A DNA stretch of 64,000 nucleotides from Limanda limanda (lineage: Eukaryota > Chordata > Actinopteri > Pleuronectiformes > Pleuronectidae). A program made the position numbers and the translations under genes. The notes beneath the pieces were generated by a model, which did not search any database, was not told the DNA's origin, and saw nothing but the letters and a program-made list of their open reading frames with translations. The stretch lies in NCBI RefSeq assembly GCF_963576545.1, contig NC_083645.1, positions 1,736,001-1,800,000 of the forward strand, read 5' to 3'. Positions 46,481 through 58,700 of this stretch are shown here, in pieces; the stretch's first letter is position 1, and each line of letters starts with the position of its first letter.

Positions 46481-47932
46481 GATATTCACTAATAACACTA
46501 TAAGTTATTTAAATGTACAAATTCTTAGTAGCTGTAATAGAAAATAAAATTTGTCACACCTACCATACATATGTGGCTACTACAATATTTAAAATATACA
46601 ATGTAAAAAAATTGTTTTTAATGCAATTTAGTGTATTGGTGCTATTAGTCTGTATGTGGAGAAAAGAGACTGGATAACATCCTTGATTCTTGAAATGTCA
46701 ATAAACCACCTCAGTTCATTTTCCTCTGATGAGATGACAGACTAACAGAACTTTGCAAATGATTGTCTGTATTCAAATGTTCAGTTTCTTGCCTTTGGCT
46801 GATTTTAATGACTATTAAAACTTTTAAATTGGAATCAAGTGAGGGATCAACTTCAGTAGTCACAACAAAGTGTTAACCAACGTGGCATGAAGAGTCTTCA
46901 ATTGTATCAGCTCGAACTCTCCAACCAGAAGTTACCCTAGAAGCAAAACTGACTTCTTTAACAAGTGTGTACTAAGAAAACTTGTACTGATGTTACCACT
47001 TTAAAAGTATATACTAGACTTGCAAATGTGTTTCATGATCCCATAATTAAAATTTGGAGAGGGCCTATGTAATGGAACAGTGTGTTCAATCCATCAACTT
47101 AACATGATTTAACTGTACTGAGTACATTGTCCATAGACTAAAGAAGACTTGCCGTTTTTTTGCACATTTACCTTTTGCCTAAGAATAAATCAAACAGGAC
47201 ACTTGAATTAATATGTCCATTGTCATTAAATTTGATAGGTCATAAAATACAAGTATAAACTAATATATTTCTTAATTGCCAATAATTGATTTGATTAAAG
47301 CAAACATATAAAAGGCCTGTGATTTATTCAAAATTCAGAAAACTCTTCCATGAATATGTTCTTGTATGATTTCAATACTGTGCATGTTCGTTTTGTTACT
47401 TTATACCCTATGTGCTCCCTCAAATCACAAGTAGTAAAGCTAGAGCTTTATCCATTAACTAATTTACCATCTACAAACAAACTATAATTAAATACAGTTG
47501 AGGATCAAGGTAGACGTCACAAGATGAGTCATCTGTAGTGCATAATGTTTACCGAGTATAAATTATGGTAGAAATGCGAGAATTCAGAATGGTAAAGAAG
47601 TACTTCATATAAACCTTGCAGTATTTGTTGCAGCTGTCTGTGAACTGTAAGAGTAGTCTAAACCTCTGTGGAGTAATAGAAGCTGCTCTTACATTTAAAA
47701 TGAGCCCAGTGCAACAATGTGTACTCGCCTCGCTCCTCTCCAGCTCCACCCTGTTGTCCAAAATACGGTATCACCAGCCTCCTGATCAATTTCCAAACGG
47801 TAGTTCAAAATCCAATGAGTGACGTCCCGGTAGGTCGCACTTGCCAAATACATTTACATACAAGTGCGATTAATTGGTAGATTACTTTGGATTGTAAACA
47901 TATATGTCATACGACGAAAGAGAACATTTCGA
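46481..47932. other. Unannotated AT-rich DNA
   Basis: No supported gene. A GC-richer patch at 47695-47850 has no recognisable product. Confidence 0.45.
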
Positions 47933-48060
47933 CAGAGGTTATGTTTTCATTGCCATTTGTTTGCTTGATTGTCTCTTAGCAGGATAAGTCAAGAACAACT
48001 GAACTATTTTCAATAAAACTTTGTGGAGGGATGGGGCTTGACCAAATGAAGATTTAAGAA
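47933..48060 (-). repeat. Opposite-strand copy of the 38061-38192 repeat
   Basis: Reverse complemented, it reads GAAAACATAACCTC preceded by TCCTGCTAAGAGACA and CCCTCCACAAAGTTT, the same words in the same order as at 38061-38192 but diverged. Confidence 0.5.
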
Positions 48061-51000
48061 GCACATAGAGATAAACAGGCAACCTTTTTAGTTACGATTA
48101 TGACATACTTCTGGAGTTCAAGATTCATAGAGTTTGAGTTTCTACATCTTGTCTACATAACCAACAGTTGTGCAGTGTATTGGCATCTGATGAGCCTTTC
48201 ATGTCACATCAAACTGGACTATTATATTGGTCATTTCACAGGGGGTATAAGTGATAGTGCAAAACTGGTAATGACTGATGGACTGCAGAAGCTACCGAGC
48301 AAACTGCTAAGTCGCTAGCCAGCTGATGTAGGGCTGGTCACAAGTAGTTCCCATAAATGTAATTGCTTAGCTCAGTTGCACATTATATGTTTATATGTGT
48401 GTGGCCGTCAGCATAGGTGCTGGTTCTTTCTGAGTGAAACATTAGTTACTCATTCTTGACCAGTTATATATAATATATAATTCTAATAACCAGCAGAAAT
48501 AAAGTGCATTTATGCAATACATACACTCACGCTGCATTAATCTATTTTTTTGCATAGCCAATTGAATAGATACACAACTCTGTTGTTGACCTTGCTGTTT
48601 TCAAACAAATGATGAATAGAGCTTGCAATGCTTATACAATGGTTTGTTCATTCCTTTATTGCAAGCTGTTTCCTTTTCAGCGTACGGTGGCTGAGTGAAA
48701 TGCCTTTTGTTTTCTCGCGACAAAGACAAGCTTAGCATGCATGCCCAACAAGCCTCTCCAGTATGTCATCACAGAACATGTGATAAGCATCTGGTTCCTC
48801 ATTAAAAAATAAAAACAAAGACACCAGACTGAGTATCCGCCGTGGCCCTGTGTTTTGTATTTCAGAATTTTGTAATTGTTGTCTTTGTACATAGGATTTG
48901 ACAATTTTAACTGAAATATGTTGAAAAATCCAAATGGTTAGCATGCACTGCCTTTGTGCTCGATGCACCCTAAAGGTTCCTGCTCTCTGTTGGATACACA
49001 GCATCCCAAAAAGCCAGGCCCGTAATCCCATTAGGGACACTTGACTGGTGCAGCTAATTATGGCCAGCAACATTGTCTTCCGTCTATGGATCAAGTCTCA
49101 TGGACCAGTGGGCTAACAGCCTGAGCAGTGGCCCTGACATCTGGACACAACATGGGCTGATCCATGGTCCCCATCCATGGGAATACTAATTACCTCCTTC
49201 AATTCATCCAAGCATTGAACTGGACCTGAGTCTTGTCTTTACATCTTTTATGAACATCGGGCTCCAAACCCCTGATGGTGTCTTTCTGTTGCCTCTTGAA
49301 AAGTGAATAGCCAGGATTTTCACACGATAACAAAGCATGAAATGAGCTTGATTGCTCCCCGTGAAGTGGCTTGGTCTTGGAGCCGTTTCTGGAACTGTGT
49401 ACTTGTGTATTTGTGTTTTTTTGGGGTTGTGGCATTCAGCGTGAAAAGAGCTTGTCAACAAAGCAGGATCAACCTTTGTACCTCACACAAAGGTAATTGG
49501 AGCCTGACAAAAAGATGAGGCTTTCAGATTCAGAGAAAAGGGGGGGGGGGTATTTCCATACCACTCTAGCTGTGTCGAGGAAATAATGAAAATAAGCAGC
49601 AGAAGATGCATAATTCCACACCGTGTTACTGATGCATGAATGCATGTACATATCGCGGGTGTACGCTTAAGAGCGAAGCAGAGAGTGAAACAAAGGCAGA
49701 ACCTCTAATACACTCTTTCCCCCCATTTCTCCATGGAGTTCCAGCTGAAAACTACAATCCAACTTCAGAGAACTGTGGTCCAATCAAGCAGCATAAGAGG
49801 ATTGGAGCTCAGATACCACTTGATTAGACTGCAGTGAATGGGGCTGTATGCTCAGTCCCAACAGGATTTCCATGGCAGTTGACTGGGAACACACAGGCTT
49901 TTAGCCAACGCCAAGAAACATCCCACTATCTGTAGCTTTTCTTTTTGTGTGCATGTGTTCAACATAGGGAATACCAACACCCAGAAAGCTATCAACCTGC
50001 TCACTTATTATGCACAGAGAAGAAGAATGCATGCTATCCTGGTGCTTAATTGAATCATTACCCTGGGCCGGGCCATGGAGCTTACACTAACCTAATTGCA
50101 AAGTGAAAGAGCTGAGTTAGGCACAAATGTAATTAATGTGAGCTAAGACACACAATGGTTGTTGTTTTCTGAGATGAAAAGGCAATTGCAATAAAATAAA
50201 ACATATTCAACCATTATGGAAGCAGTCACATTTAATTTTCACTTAAAAATGCACCTCACTGCTATAAATGTGAAAGCTGACCTTCGTTTGCTGAGGCCTC
50301 CTGGTCTGTATGTAAACATGTGCACTTGATTTGCCAAGTCCCCACAGACAGACAGTGCTGTAGAGTTGAATGGGCTCTTTGTTGCAGTGAAATCTCACAC
50401 CTGTCAGTCATGACTATTTAAAACACTGATTGGGGGTGACAAAGAGGAACATTTGACATAGATTGGGAATAGATTGGGAAAGGTTAAAACAGAGTTTTTT
50501 GCCATTAGGGTTGACAGGCTCTATGAAATCATACCCACACAACAGATGGAGCAAAATTTATATATGTGTATTAATTATACATAGATACAGTTGTGGTGTT
50601 CAAAAATAAACAGTTACCCTGACCTTGCTGGTCCGCCCAGTTGGATATTTTGAAACCCTGTCCATTCTTGACCATCACTGCCGTGTTTCCCTGACATTAA
50701 AGAGATTGTTCAACATATTGGAAATACAGTGGAAACTTGATTTAGTGATCACAGATATGTTGTTCAACCTGCTTATATAGATCAAAATGCTTTGGACAGA
50801 ATCTTTCCTATACAAATGCTGTTTAAATAATTTGGTTATCAAGCGCGAGAGACCAGCTGAATTAATGAACAAATGTGTGCAGCTATGAAAATAGATAGTA
50901 AGCAAACAACCGCGGTAACTTTTAGCAATGTGATTGTTTTTGTGTTTTTGTTTTGTTTTTGCACCAAGCGCACATCGCCCTCATCAGCAGGCTGCATACA

Positions 51001-53219
51001 TTAGTGACTTACCTGATCACCATCATAGGATTTCATTACATTTCAAAATTGTTTAAGACAAAGCTGAGAATTCAGCGTGTTTTGTCATTGTTTTCAGCTA
51101 GTTTGTGACATTAAGTTAAAGGAAAGTGACATCATGGCTGTTTGCAAAACATGAAGTTATGAATTCACATCGAGACTATAGCATTTTTTTTAAATATATA
51201 TATATAAGAGGTTCCTACTGGTAAGAAACCCAACGAGAATCAGGTCATTATTTAGTTCTTGAGGCTTTTCAGGTTCTTTCAGCAAATATATGGACACCAG
51301 TCGAAAAAGGTTTTACACCGAAACTTAAACCAGGCACAAACTACTTGAAGTATTCCCATATCTTTACAATGGACCTACACCTTCACTCATAATTGCATTT
51401 ATCCTCTCAGCTCCTGAATGTGTGTTGTTGCTGTCATCGGATTGTGACTGTAATACTATATGGTCGACTCATTTGTTCTAACAAATAATGTGAGCTGGAT
51501 TGTGCCATGTGTATAGTATCTATATTTGTGTGAGCGACAGGATGTCCTTTTTAATCAGGCCTTTTCCCATGAGCTCTGATAATCCTCCAAAGCTTGCAGT
51601 CTTATCGGCCACTTGAGCACTGTGGCAATAACCAGAAACACATCTCACAAATACACACTAATGCTGCAAGTGCGGGTAATTGGAAGGACCCTTAGTGCAG
51701 CATTTCACAGTCACAGAAACAGACATATTTTTCTAGGAGCCCAAAACAAAACTAAAAGAAGATTAACCCCATTGGGGATATAATATAATAATCTTCTTGA
51801 GTAGACTAACAAAACAAATTAATAATAATAGAACTGTAACCATACTGAGTAGCTTTAGGAAAAAACAAGAGGCAACTGGCAAATAATTGGCAACTTAGAT
51901 AAATGCACTAAGATGCTTTGTATTTGGACTCACCACGAGTATCTAGTTGTTCAGTTAACAATAAGTGCTTTCTACAGAAATTGTCAATAAGAAACTAACA
52001 ACAATATTACACATTCATTTATAAGCGCATTTCATGACACTCAAGGACATAAACTACATTGATGTACCCTCCATGTCCTGAGAGTAAAGGCCGAAGTGTT
52101 AAGATCGGCTCATGGTAATCTACATATTCTTGAAAGTAAGGTGCAATATCCTGTTAGCTTTTTGCTCTTTCTGTATTTCATTTTTTTTTTTTGTCATGTT
52201 AGTATCATTTCCTGTCTGTTCAGTTCCTGGTCCCGGGTCTCTTGATTCCTACCCACCCGCACCAGATTAGTTCTGCCACTGGGTTTTCTCCACCCCCCAC
52301 CCCCCACTGCCTGATTGCCAGTGATTTTGAATGTTTGTCTTTGCCTGTTAGGGCTGGTGCACATGTTTTTTTGACCCCATTTGTCCCTTCTGACAATTGC
52401 AGGGCAGTTTCTGAATCAAGGCAACACGGAGCCAATCATCCACATTAGAGGGGTTTACAAAACAATCGGAATGCTCCCGATTGTGTCGGAGCCTCCTAAT
52501 CTCAAATAATGAAACAACAAAAATTTGACAAAAGTTACAGTGTGTCTTTTAGTGAGTGCACTACCACTTGATCCACAGCTGCACTCTTCAGCGAATCAAG
52601 TCAGTTTCTCACCTCTCTGCAATTAACAATCCCAGGTGAAACTACTCCTGGCTGCTCTGAAGATACTTTTTAACAACTATTACCTTGATTCTATTAGTCT
52701 TTGACACGAAAATATTACTTTTCCTTTATTGTGCAGATTGCTTCGACCCATTTCTGCTTTGAGGTTTGATGAAAACTTACCGCAGCTAACTTTTACTCCA
52801 TGCTTCATATTTTGTAACAAATAATGATGTATTTTCAGCAAGAAAAAATAAAAAAAAATACTCACACAACGATAACAATTCCAGAAGAGCAAGGACAATT
52901 CTGACAATTCAAACTGCCCTTCTTACTGAAGAGGAGTCAGAAGACATTACCAGGTTTCCGAAGGTTTTGACTAACTTGCCAATACAGGCTATTTGTCAGA
53001 AATCTTCGAAAATTTTACCTCACACCTGGAAAATTTTTTTTATGGAAAGCCAAATCTCACAATTTAAAAGCTTACACCTTATGGTTCCTATGTCTAACTC
53101 TGTGTGTTGCTGTCAGCTCCTCCGGACCTGTCTGGATATTGTTGAAGAAGAGGTTGAATTTTGTTGTCTTATAATGCTAATAATAAGGGAGAAACATGCT
53201 GTTATCCTTCTTATGTCTG
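48061..53219. other. Unannotated DNA, two possible conserved non-coding segments
   Basis: No exon is supported. The segments at 48930-49190 (balanced composition, CTAATTATGGCC and TACTAATTACC) and 50030-50290 (CTTAATTGAATCATTA, CCTAATTGCAAAG, TGTAATTAATGTG) are dense in TAAT-core words of the sort bound by homeodomain proteins. This is suggestive only. Confidence 0.3.
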
Positions 53220-53261
53220 ACAGAATGGAATGAAAACATAACCTCCGGTGTGTAGGTAACT

Positions 53262-53476
53262 ATTTTCAGAAGGATGGTCCGGCCCCCACAGAGCCCTGAT
53301 CTCAACACCATGGGAGTTCACATGGAGCGAGTGAGACCGAATAAATGCACAAAACGTCTGACAAGAAGCAACAACTTGCCCGTCAGATACCTTGAAAAAC
53401 TGTGCAGATGGACTGAGAACACACTTGTGCTGTTTTAAAGGCAAATTGGGGATCAACAGTTGTTGATTTAAATTGA
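53262..53476 (+). pseudogene. Tc1/mariner transposase C-terminal relic
   Basis: The codons at 53286-53306 read PQSPDLN, the hallmark of Tc1 transposases just before the last acidic residue of the DDE triad. Further on, CTTGAAAAACTGTG and GTGCTGTTTTAAAGGCAAA..GGGG match, at the DNA level, the end of fish Tc1 transposase genes. In-frame stops, indels and the missing upstream two thirds show that it is dead. The AACCTCC word at 53240-53246 belongs to another repeat. Confidence 0.65.
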
Positions 53477-54971
53477 CTAGTGTACCCTTTCAAAATCAGT
53501 TGGTCCCAAACCAGACACAACAGGTTACCAGTATTTGCCTCTCATTGACACTACAGCTGCAAATTGGAAAAGCTCTGGGGCCTAATTTCTTGTTCATTAT
53601 GTATAGGCCCCCATGTTTGTGTTGATATGAATATTTTTGACCTCCTCAATTTTCACACAAAGCTCAAAGCTGGTAAAATGCAGAGTGAACAACGCTCTTC
53701 CCCTGGGATGAAAGTCAGAAATACATGTGCAAGGACATCTCTCCAGATGCTGAAAAAAAAATTGGCTGTAATTATTGCTGGGGAGGAGATGAAAAATTAC
53801 CCACATATGCACTCTGGACTGAATTAAAATCACAGTCCTGGGTTGGTAGTAATAAAACCGAGTCCTCTCATTCACTTCCGAGATAAATAAATCTTGTCCA
53901 AATGGGACTTAATATTATATGAGTGACACTTAATATAATTTTTTTAGGGTTATTTCATTAATGACTGAATTAAATATTCCAGCAAATTTGGAATGGAATG
54001 TTTTTTTTATCTTCAAGGTGAAAGGGAGCAGCAATAAATTAGGTGTACCGTCAAATAATGGCTTATTGCGCTCAGAATGAATAACCTATTTTACCTTATG
54101 AACCTTTTTTATTTTAAAGGTAGAGTTAGTGAGCAGCCTGCTCAGATAGTTTAATGTAGGCTACCAATGCTTAATTTGAACAGGAGCCAGTGCTGATCGC
54201 AAAAAGTTGGAATTAGCCAACGCAGACATTAGCATTAACTGTACTGACCAAATATACCATATTTATTCCCAAAAACTAGAGATTCAGCTAATAAAATCAG
54301 TCACTGACTGATGCCTTTGTTCGTGATTGGCTCCTGCCTGCTCAATGGATGTTACCTTCTGTGGTGGGGTCGCTGCAAGCCTGCAGTGTGGTCCAAAAGC
54401 AACTCCTGCTGGTCTTTCCAACGTTGAAATGGCTCACAGATGTCAACGTGGGTCTTCACCACTTAGCAGTTGTGTGCTACTGTGAAAATGATTTTGGGTA
54501 TAACGTCCTGTGAGGCAGCAGTTTAAGCATTTTCAGTGGCTAACAGCAGTTGTTAGGTTCAGAAACAGTAGTGGCAATGTACATTTTCTGAGGCCACTTT
54601 TTCCAGTCGTCCTCCCATACCTCGAAAGTAGAAGTCAGATGAATTATTTCATTATCTCGTTTGAGATGTAACAGATGATGCTGGCTATGTTTTATTATCA
54701 TTCACTCCAAGAAAGATTAAAGTACCGTTGTCATACATTTTTTATAAACCCCACCAACCCCATCCCCATCCTGTGATCTAGCACAAATATCCTGGTGGCT
54801 GATTGGATGAAATAGTGTTTTGCTTTACGGCTCATCCAATTTTCTTTGTTTCCTAAATACAGAGCCAGAGCTGTGTATTTAGGATCTTAAGGTTTGAAAG
54901 ACGTGGCAACATAACACCAAATGTTTTTGGTAAATGCAAGTTGTTTAGTTTATTTAAACTTGGTTTTAAGA
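53477..54971. other. Unannotated DNA
   Basis: No supported gene or complete repeat. Confidence 0.45.
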
Positions 54972-54979
54972 CTGTAGGA

Positions 54980-55771
54980 CAGGGGTGTCCAAACTTTTTG
55001 TCCCGAGGGCCACATACAAAAAAAAATACCAAGGACTGGGCCACTCGCGCCGCCACGCCCCCCTGCCCTGGAGTGGACTGTTGACAGTCGCGTCGCTCAG
55101 GGCGTGGCGGCGTGGCATGGTGGCGTTCTGAGGGACAGTTAGCAAGTCAGCAAAGCAATTCACCGCCAGACCACGAGGTGGAGTAACGTTTTTTGTAGAA
55201 GACAACCTTAGAGACACCTTCTTTGTGTGTGGAAGTCTTTGTCTACCTTTTATTACTTTTTCTGGAGGACAAATTTGTCCCTGATCTTTCTACACAGCTT
55301 TGTACACTCGTCGACCTGCAAACCAACGTCAGCCGAGATCTCCTTCCAGGAATTGCAGGTCATCTGCGTGTCCTTGTATTTAGTCAGTGACGGGTTATAC
55401 ATCATACTTTCAGATCTCTTCTGCCAAGTGCTCTTCTATTCGGTCCATATACGTTATTCTAAATATCTAAATATGACTCTGGAAAGGATGGTGGATTGAA
55501 GGATTGGTGAATGCACGCTAGCACGAAAGAAGGGGCACGCAAGCACGCAAGGGCCCCTTCTTGCGTGTCTCTGAAAACGCAGAAGCATGCACCGGCCTCT
55601 CCCCTGTCGAAGAAGCCTGGCCCCATAAAGCAAAACAAAGTGCTTTAAGTAAGTGCCATTTGAGCGCTACTAAATTTTGAGTATCAAAAAAAAAAAAAAC
55701 ATTGATGCGGGCCAATTAAAAATGGATGGCGGGCCGCAGTTGGCCCGCGGGCCGTAGTTTGGACACCCCTG
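54980..55771. mobile_element. Non-autonomous hAT element with exact 8-bp target duplication
   Basis: The ends CAGGGGTGTCCAAACT (54980-54995) and its reverse complement (55756-55771) form a 16-bp perfect inverted repeat. CTGTAGGA occurs immediately outside both ends (54972-54979 and 55772-55779), an exact 8-bp duplication that is diagnostic of hAT insertions. The 792-bp body encodes no hAT transposase. It has a GC-rich CGCGCC/GGCGGC region (55030-55125), an antisense MADF-domain relic (55253-55448), a hairpin-rich ACGCAAGCACGCAAG region (about 55527-55567), and ~63 bp shared with a different repeat (55628-55690). Confidence 0.93.
55253..55448 (-). pseudogene. MADF-domain coding relic carried inside the hAT element
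   Basis: On the minus strand an ATG at 55448 starts MDRIEEHLAEEI. After a one-base frame change near 55400-55412 the frame continues YNPSLTKYKD..NSWKEISADVG..RDKFVLQKK to a stop at 55255-55253. The order Y-x-x-S-L-x-x-Y-K-D, then W-K-E-I, then R-D-K-F matches the MADF (Adf-1-like, Myb/SANT-related) DNA-binding domain. MADF and Myb-like proteins occur both in host transcription factors and as the second gene of PIF/Harbinger transposons. The 196-bp segment lies wholly within the hAT ends, so it was either captured or belonged to an accessory gene of the autonomous parent. It has no role now. Confidence 0.6.
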
Positions 55772-55779
55772 CTGTAGGA

Positions 55780-58700
55780 CATTGCAGATGAAATTAACTA
55801 ACAGAAAAGCAAGCAACAGAGTGCCATTCTAAACAAAGAAACAAATTTAACAGAATAAGGGTTCTTAACAAGAGCTACGCAAATTACACTTATATAAACC
55901 AAAACGAAAGGTATTAAACAAAACCTAGTTGAAATCAGAAGACATTTCTCAAAAAACAATTCAGGTTTGACTCTCAGACAACAGCATTATTATCTCTTAA
56001 TTCAGATACAATCTCACTAGCTAGTACGGCAACCTGTTTACGCACCACATACCAGCCTCGACTGACTGACCTCGCCTAAGTGCTTCCGGGTGACTGGAGG
56101 TTTGGAGTTGAAGCTAATCCAATCCGGATCTGTGCCTTCACCACCAGCCAGGAAGGAGGAGGAGCATCTGCCAGACTTCACTGAATACAGAGAGAGACAG
56201 AGAGAGACACAGAGAGACACACAATACACTCTAACTTGGCCAGGGGGCAGCTACGGCCTTAACAACGATCAAAGGGGAGGAGATATTAACAGATTTTAAC
56301 AAAAAGTGTATTAACTACCCCACCTTTCAAATTGGACCAGTCTTTAACCTTAATAGTTATGTTCTCACAACTGTTGGTTAACTCGTGACATGATGCTTTA
56401 GTCACTGCAAGTGGATGTTATGTGGTAAGATCAGATATTTTGGTGGAAAGCAATGCAGAGAACAATTGATACATTCAGTATCAACATACTATGCAGCAAC
56501 TACATTAATATGTAACAATCCGCATACTATTATACGTGTTATGAACTGGCTTTTTAAATTCTGATGATTGCACCCTTTTGCTTTAAGCTTTGTGTTACTC
56601 TGAACACTGGGACAGACGTTTGTAAAGGCAGTGGTTGAGTGCAGATGACTTACAGATGACTCATGTTCATCTGCTGCTGTTAAGAAAAAAGCATTGTAAA
56701 ATGTCATGTTGAGCATCACAGAAAGCTGCTGAGGAGACATTTCTCATTTATTGAACAAAATGACAATGTATGACTGCACTTTGAAAAAAAGAACCATGTG
56801 TCAGAAGAGGTCACTTGTGTTTTCTTACAGAGCAGAACTGTCGACATGCTGGCCAGACAGATGTACGCTTCAGCGATGGATGTTTGCACATATGACTGAG
56901 CACATGCACAAACACACACGTGACCACAGTGACATGTACCTTTGAGGACACTCTGCAATACACACATCAGGTCTGAGCTGCCAAGGTCTTTTTTCACATC
57001 ACACATCGACCTCTCTATCCCACCATCGCAACCGTGCACACACTACATAGAAGGCGTTTGTGTGTGTGACAGGTACAGTCTGTCTGTCAGGGTGGCCACA
57101 AAGTGCTCTGACATCTCCCAGCTGTGTTAACCAGGCTTTGTGATCCCATCCCCCTTTACCTGTTGATTGAGACATCACATCCCATCATGTCTAACCTGCC
57201 ACATACTGCTTCTCACCCCTCTTCCTCTCTGTACCAGGTTTAGACTGACAGAACTGTACAGATATTTCAGATCACCTCGACAGGATACTGACAGTTTGAA
57301 TGAAAATGAAAAAATTACACTGTTTCCTAAATTGACTAAATATAAAAGACATATTGAAAGTATTGGTTTAGATCTACAGCCACGGCTGTTCTGAGAGATT
57401 TTACAGGGGTGTTTGAGCTAAATGCTTAAAATGACATACTCCAAATGACAATACTACCATGCTGATGCTTGGCAAGTTGTGTTTACCGCGTGTTCACTCT
57501 GATGCGAACATCAGCATTAAATACAAAGTACAGCAGAGGCTCTAGTTTCATGGTCTAGGAAAAGTCTAGCACGATGATGATGATGAATGAATGAAAGTTA
57601 TTACAATTAATCCTTATGGTATGGTAACACAACAAAGAGCAAAACACAAAAACATTAACTTCTATCGGAAGAGGTAGGTAACTGCTATGACAAGGATCAT
57701 TGCTGATAGGACATAAGCACTGTACGTCTTTTTAACCAGATTTGATTTGTCCATCTGAGCTATCCCAACTGAGTGAAATGACCCAGAATTATTTCAGTGA
57801 CCACCAGGGCTGCTGCTCCCACCATGCGCATCACGCCCTGGGCACAATGTCCCGGAGGTGGCCCCGTCAGTGAGTGATTTAGAAGATAACACCGTTATGG
57901 CAAGACCGGAAGATGCACGGCTTCATACCAAGTCCTGGCATTTAGTTGAGTGCATAACCCGACTTTTATTCAAGGTTATACCAGAGACCTCATGAAGCAA
58001 CTCCGCTACAGAATTGTGTCAGATGCTTTTCCTCTTTGAAAAACCACAACACGCAGCCGTTCCTCGGTGCAGCCACAGCCAATGTGGTCGAGGCGCTCTG
58101 CATACTCTCCTCCTGGGCTTGGTCGGGCTGTGGCCGGGCTGTGTGCACTGTGACTGGTTAGTGGAGCCGTGCAGTGTAACGGTAGACGTGTGCGTCTCTA
58201 GAGCTGCCCACAGCTGTTGACAATGCTTGATCTGTCAATCCAAACTTTCTTCTGCATAGTTTGTTCTTTTGTAACTTTCCTTCCAGCAGCAGCCCTGGCG
58301 GGCACCTAAATATGAGCTGTTGGAATTCTCTAAATGATAAAGAGAGGAGCTTCCTAACTTATCTCTTTTCAGCGTAGGAAACACGAGACCATCCTTTACT
58401 AATGGAAAGGACAAAATGCAACCCCAGAATTATTTGTGGCAACAATATTTAAAGCGACACAACCTCAAAGTTGTGCCTTGAAATAAACAGTTTTATTCCC
58501 ATGACACGATCCAGAACTGATTTCTTCTCTGTTACATCTGTCCAGTCAGGAGTCACAGTGAACAACAAACGTATTAAACCTACATCAATAAATATACATT
58601 TCATCATCAGGACTATATACAATACAAATATCACGAAAGCTAGTTACAAATATGGTATATTTCTATATATATCCTCTTATATAGGGTTTAACTGGATACG

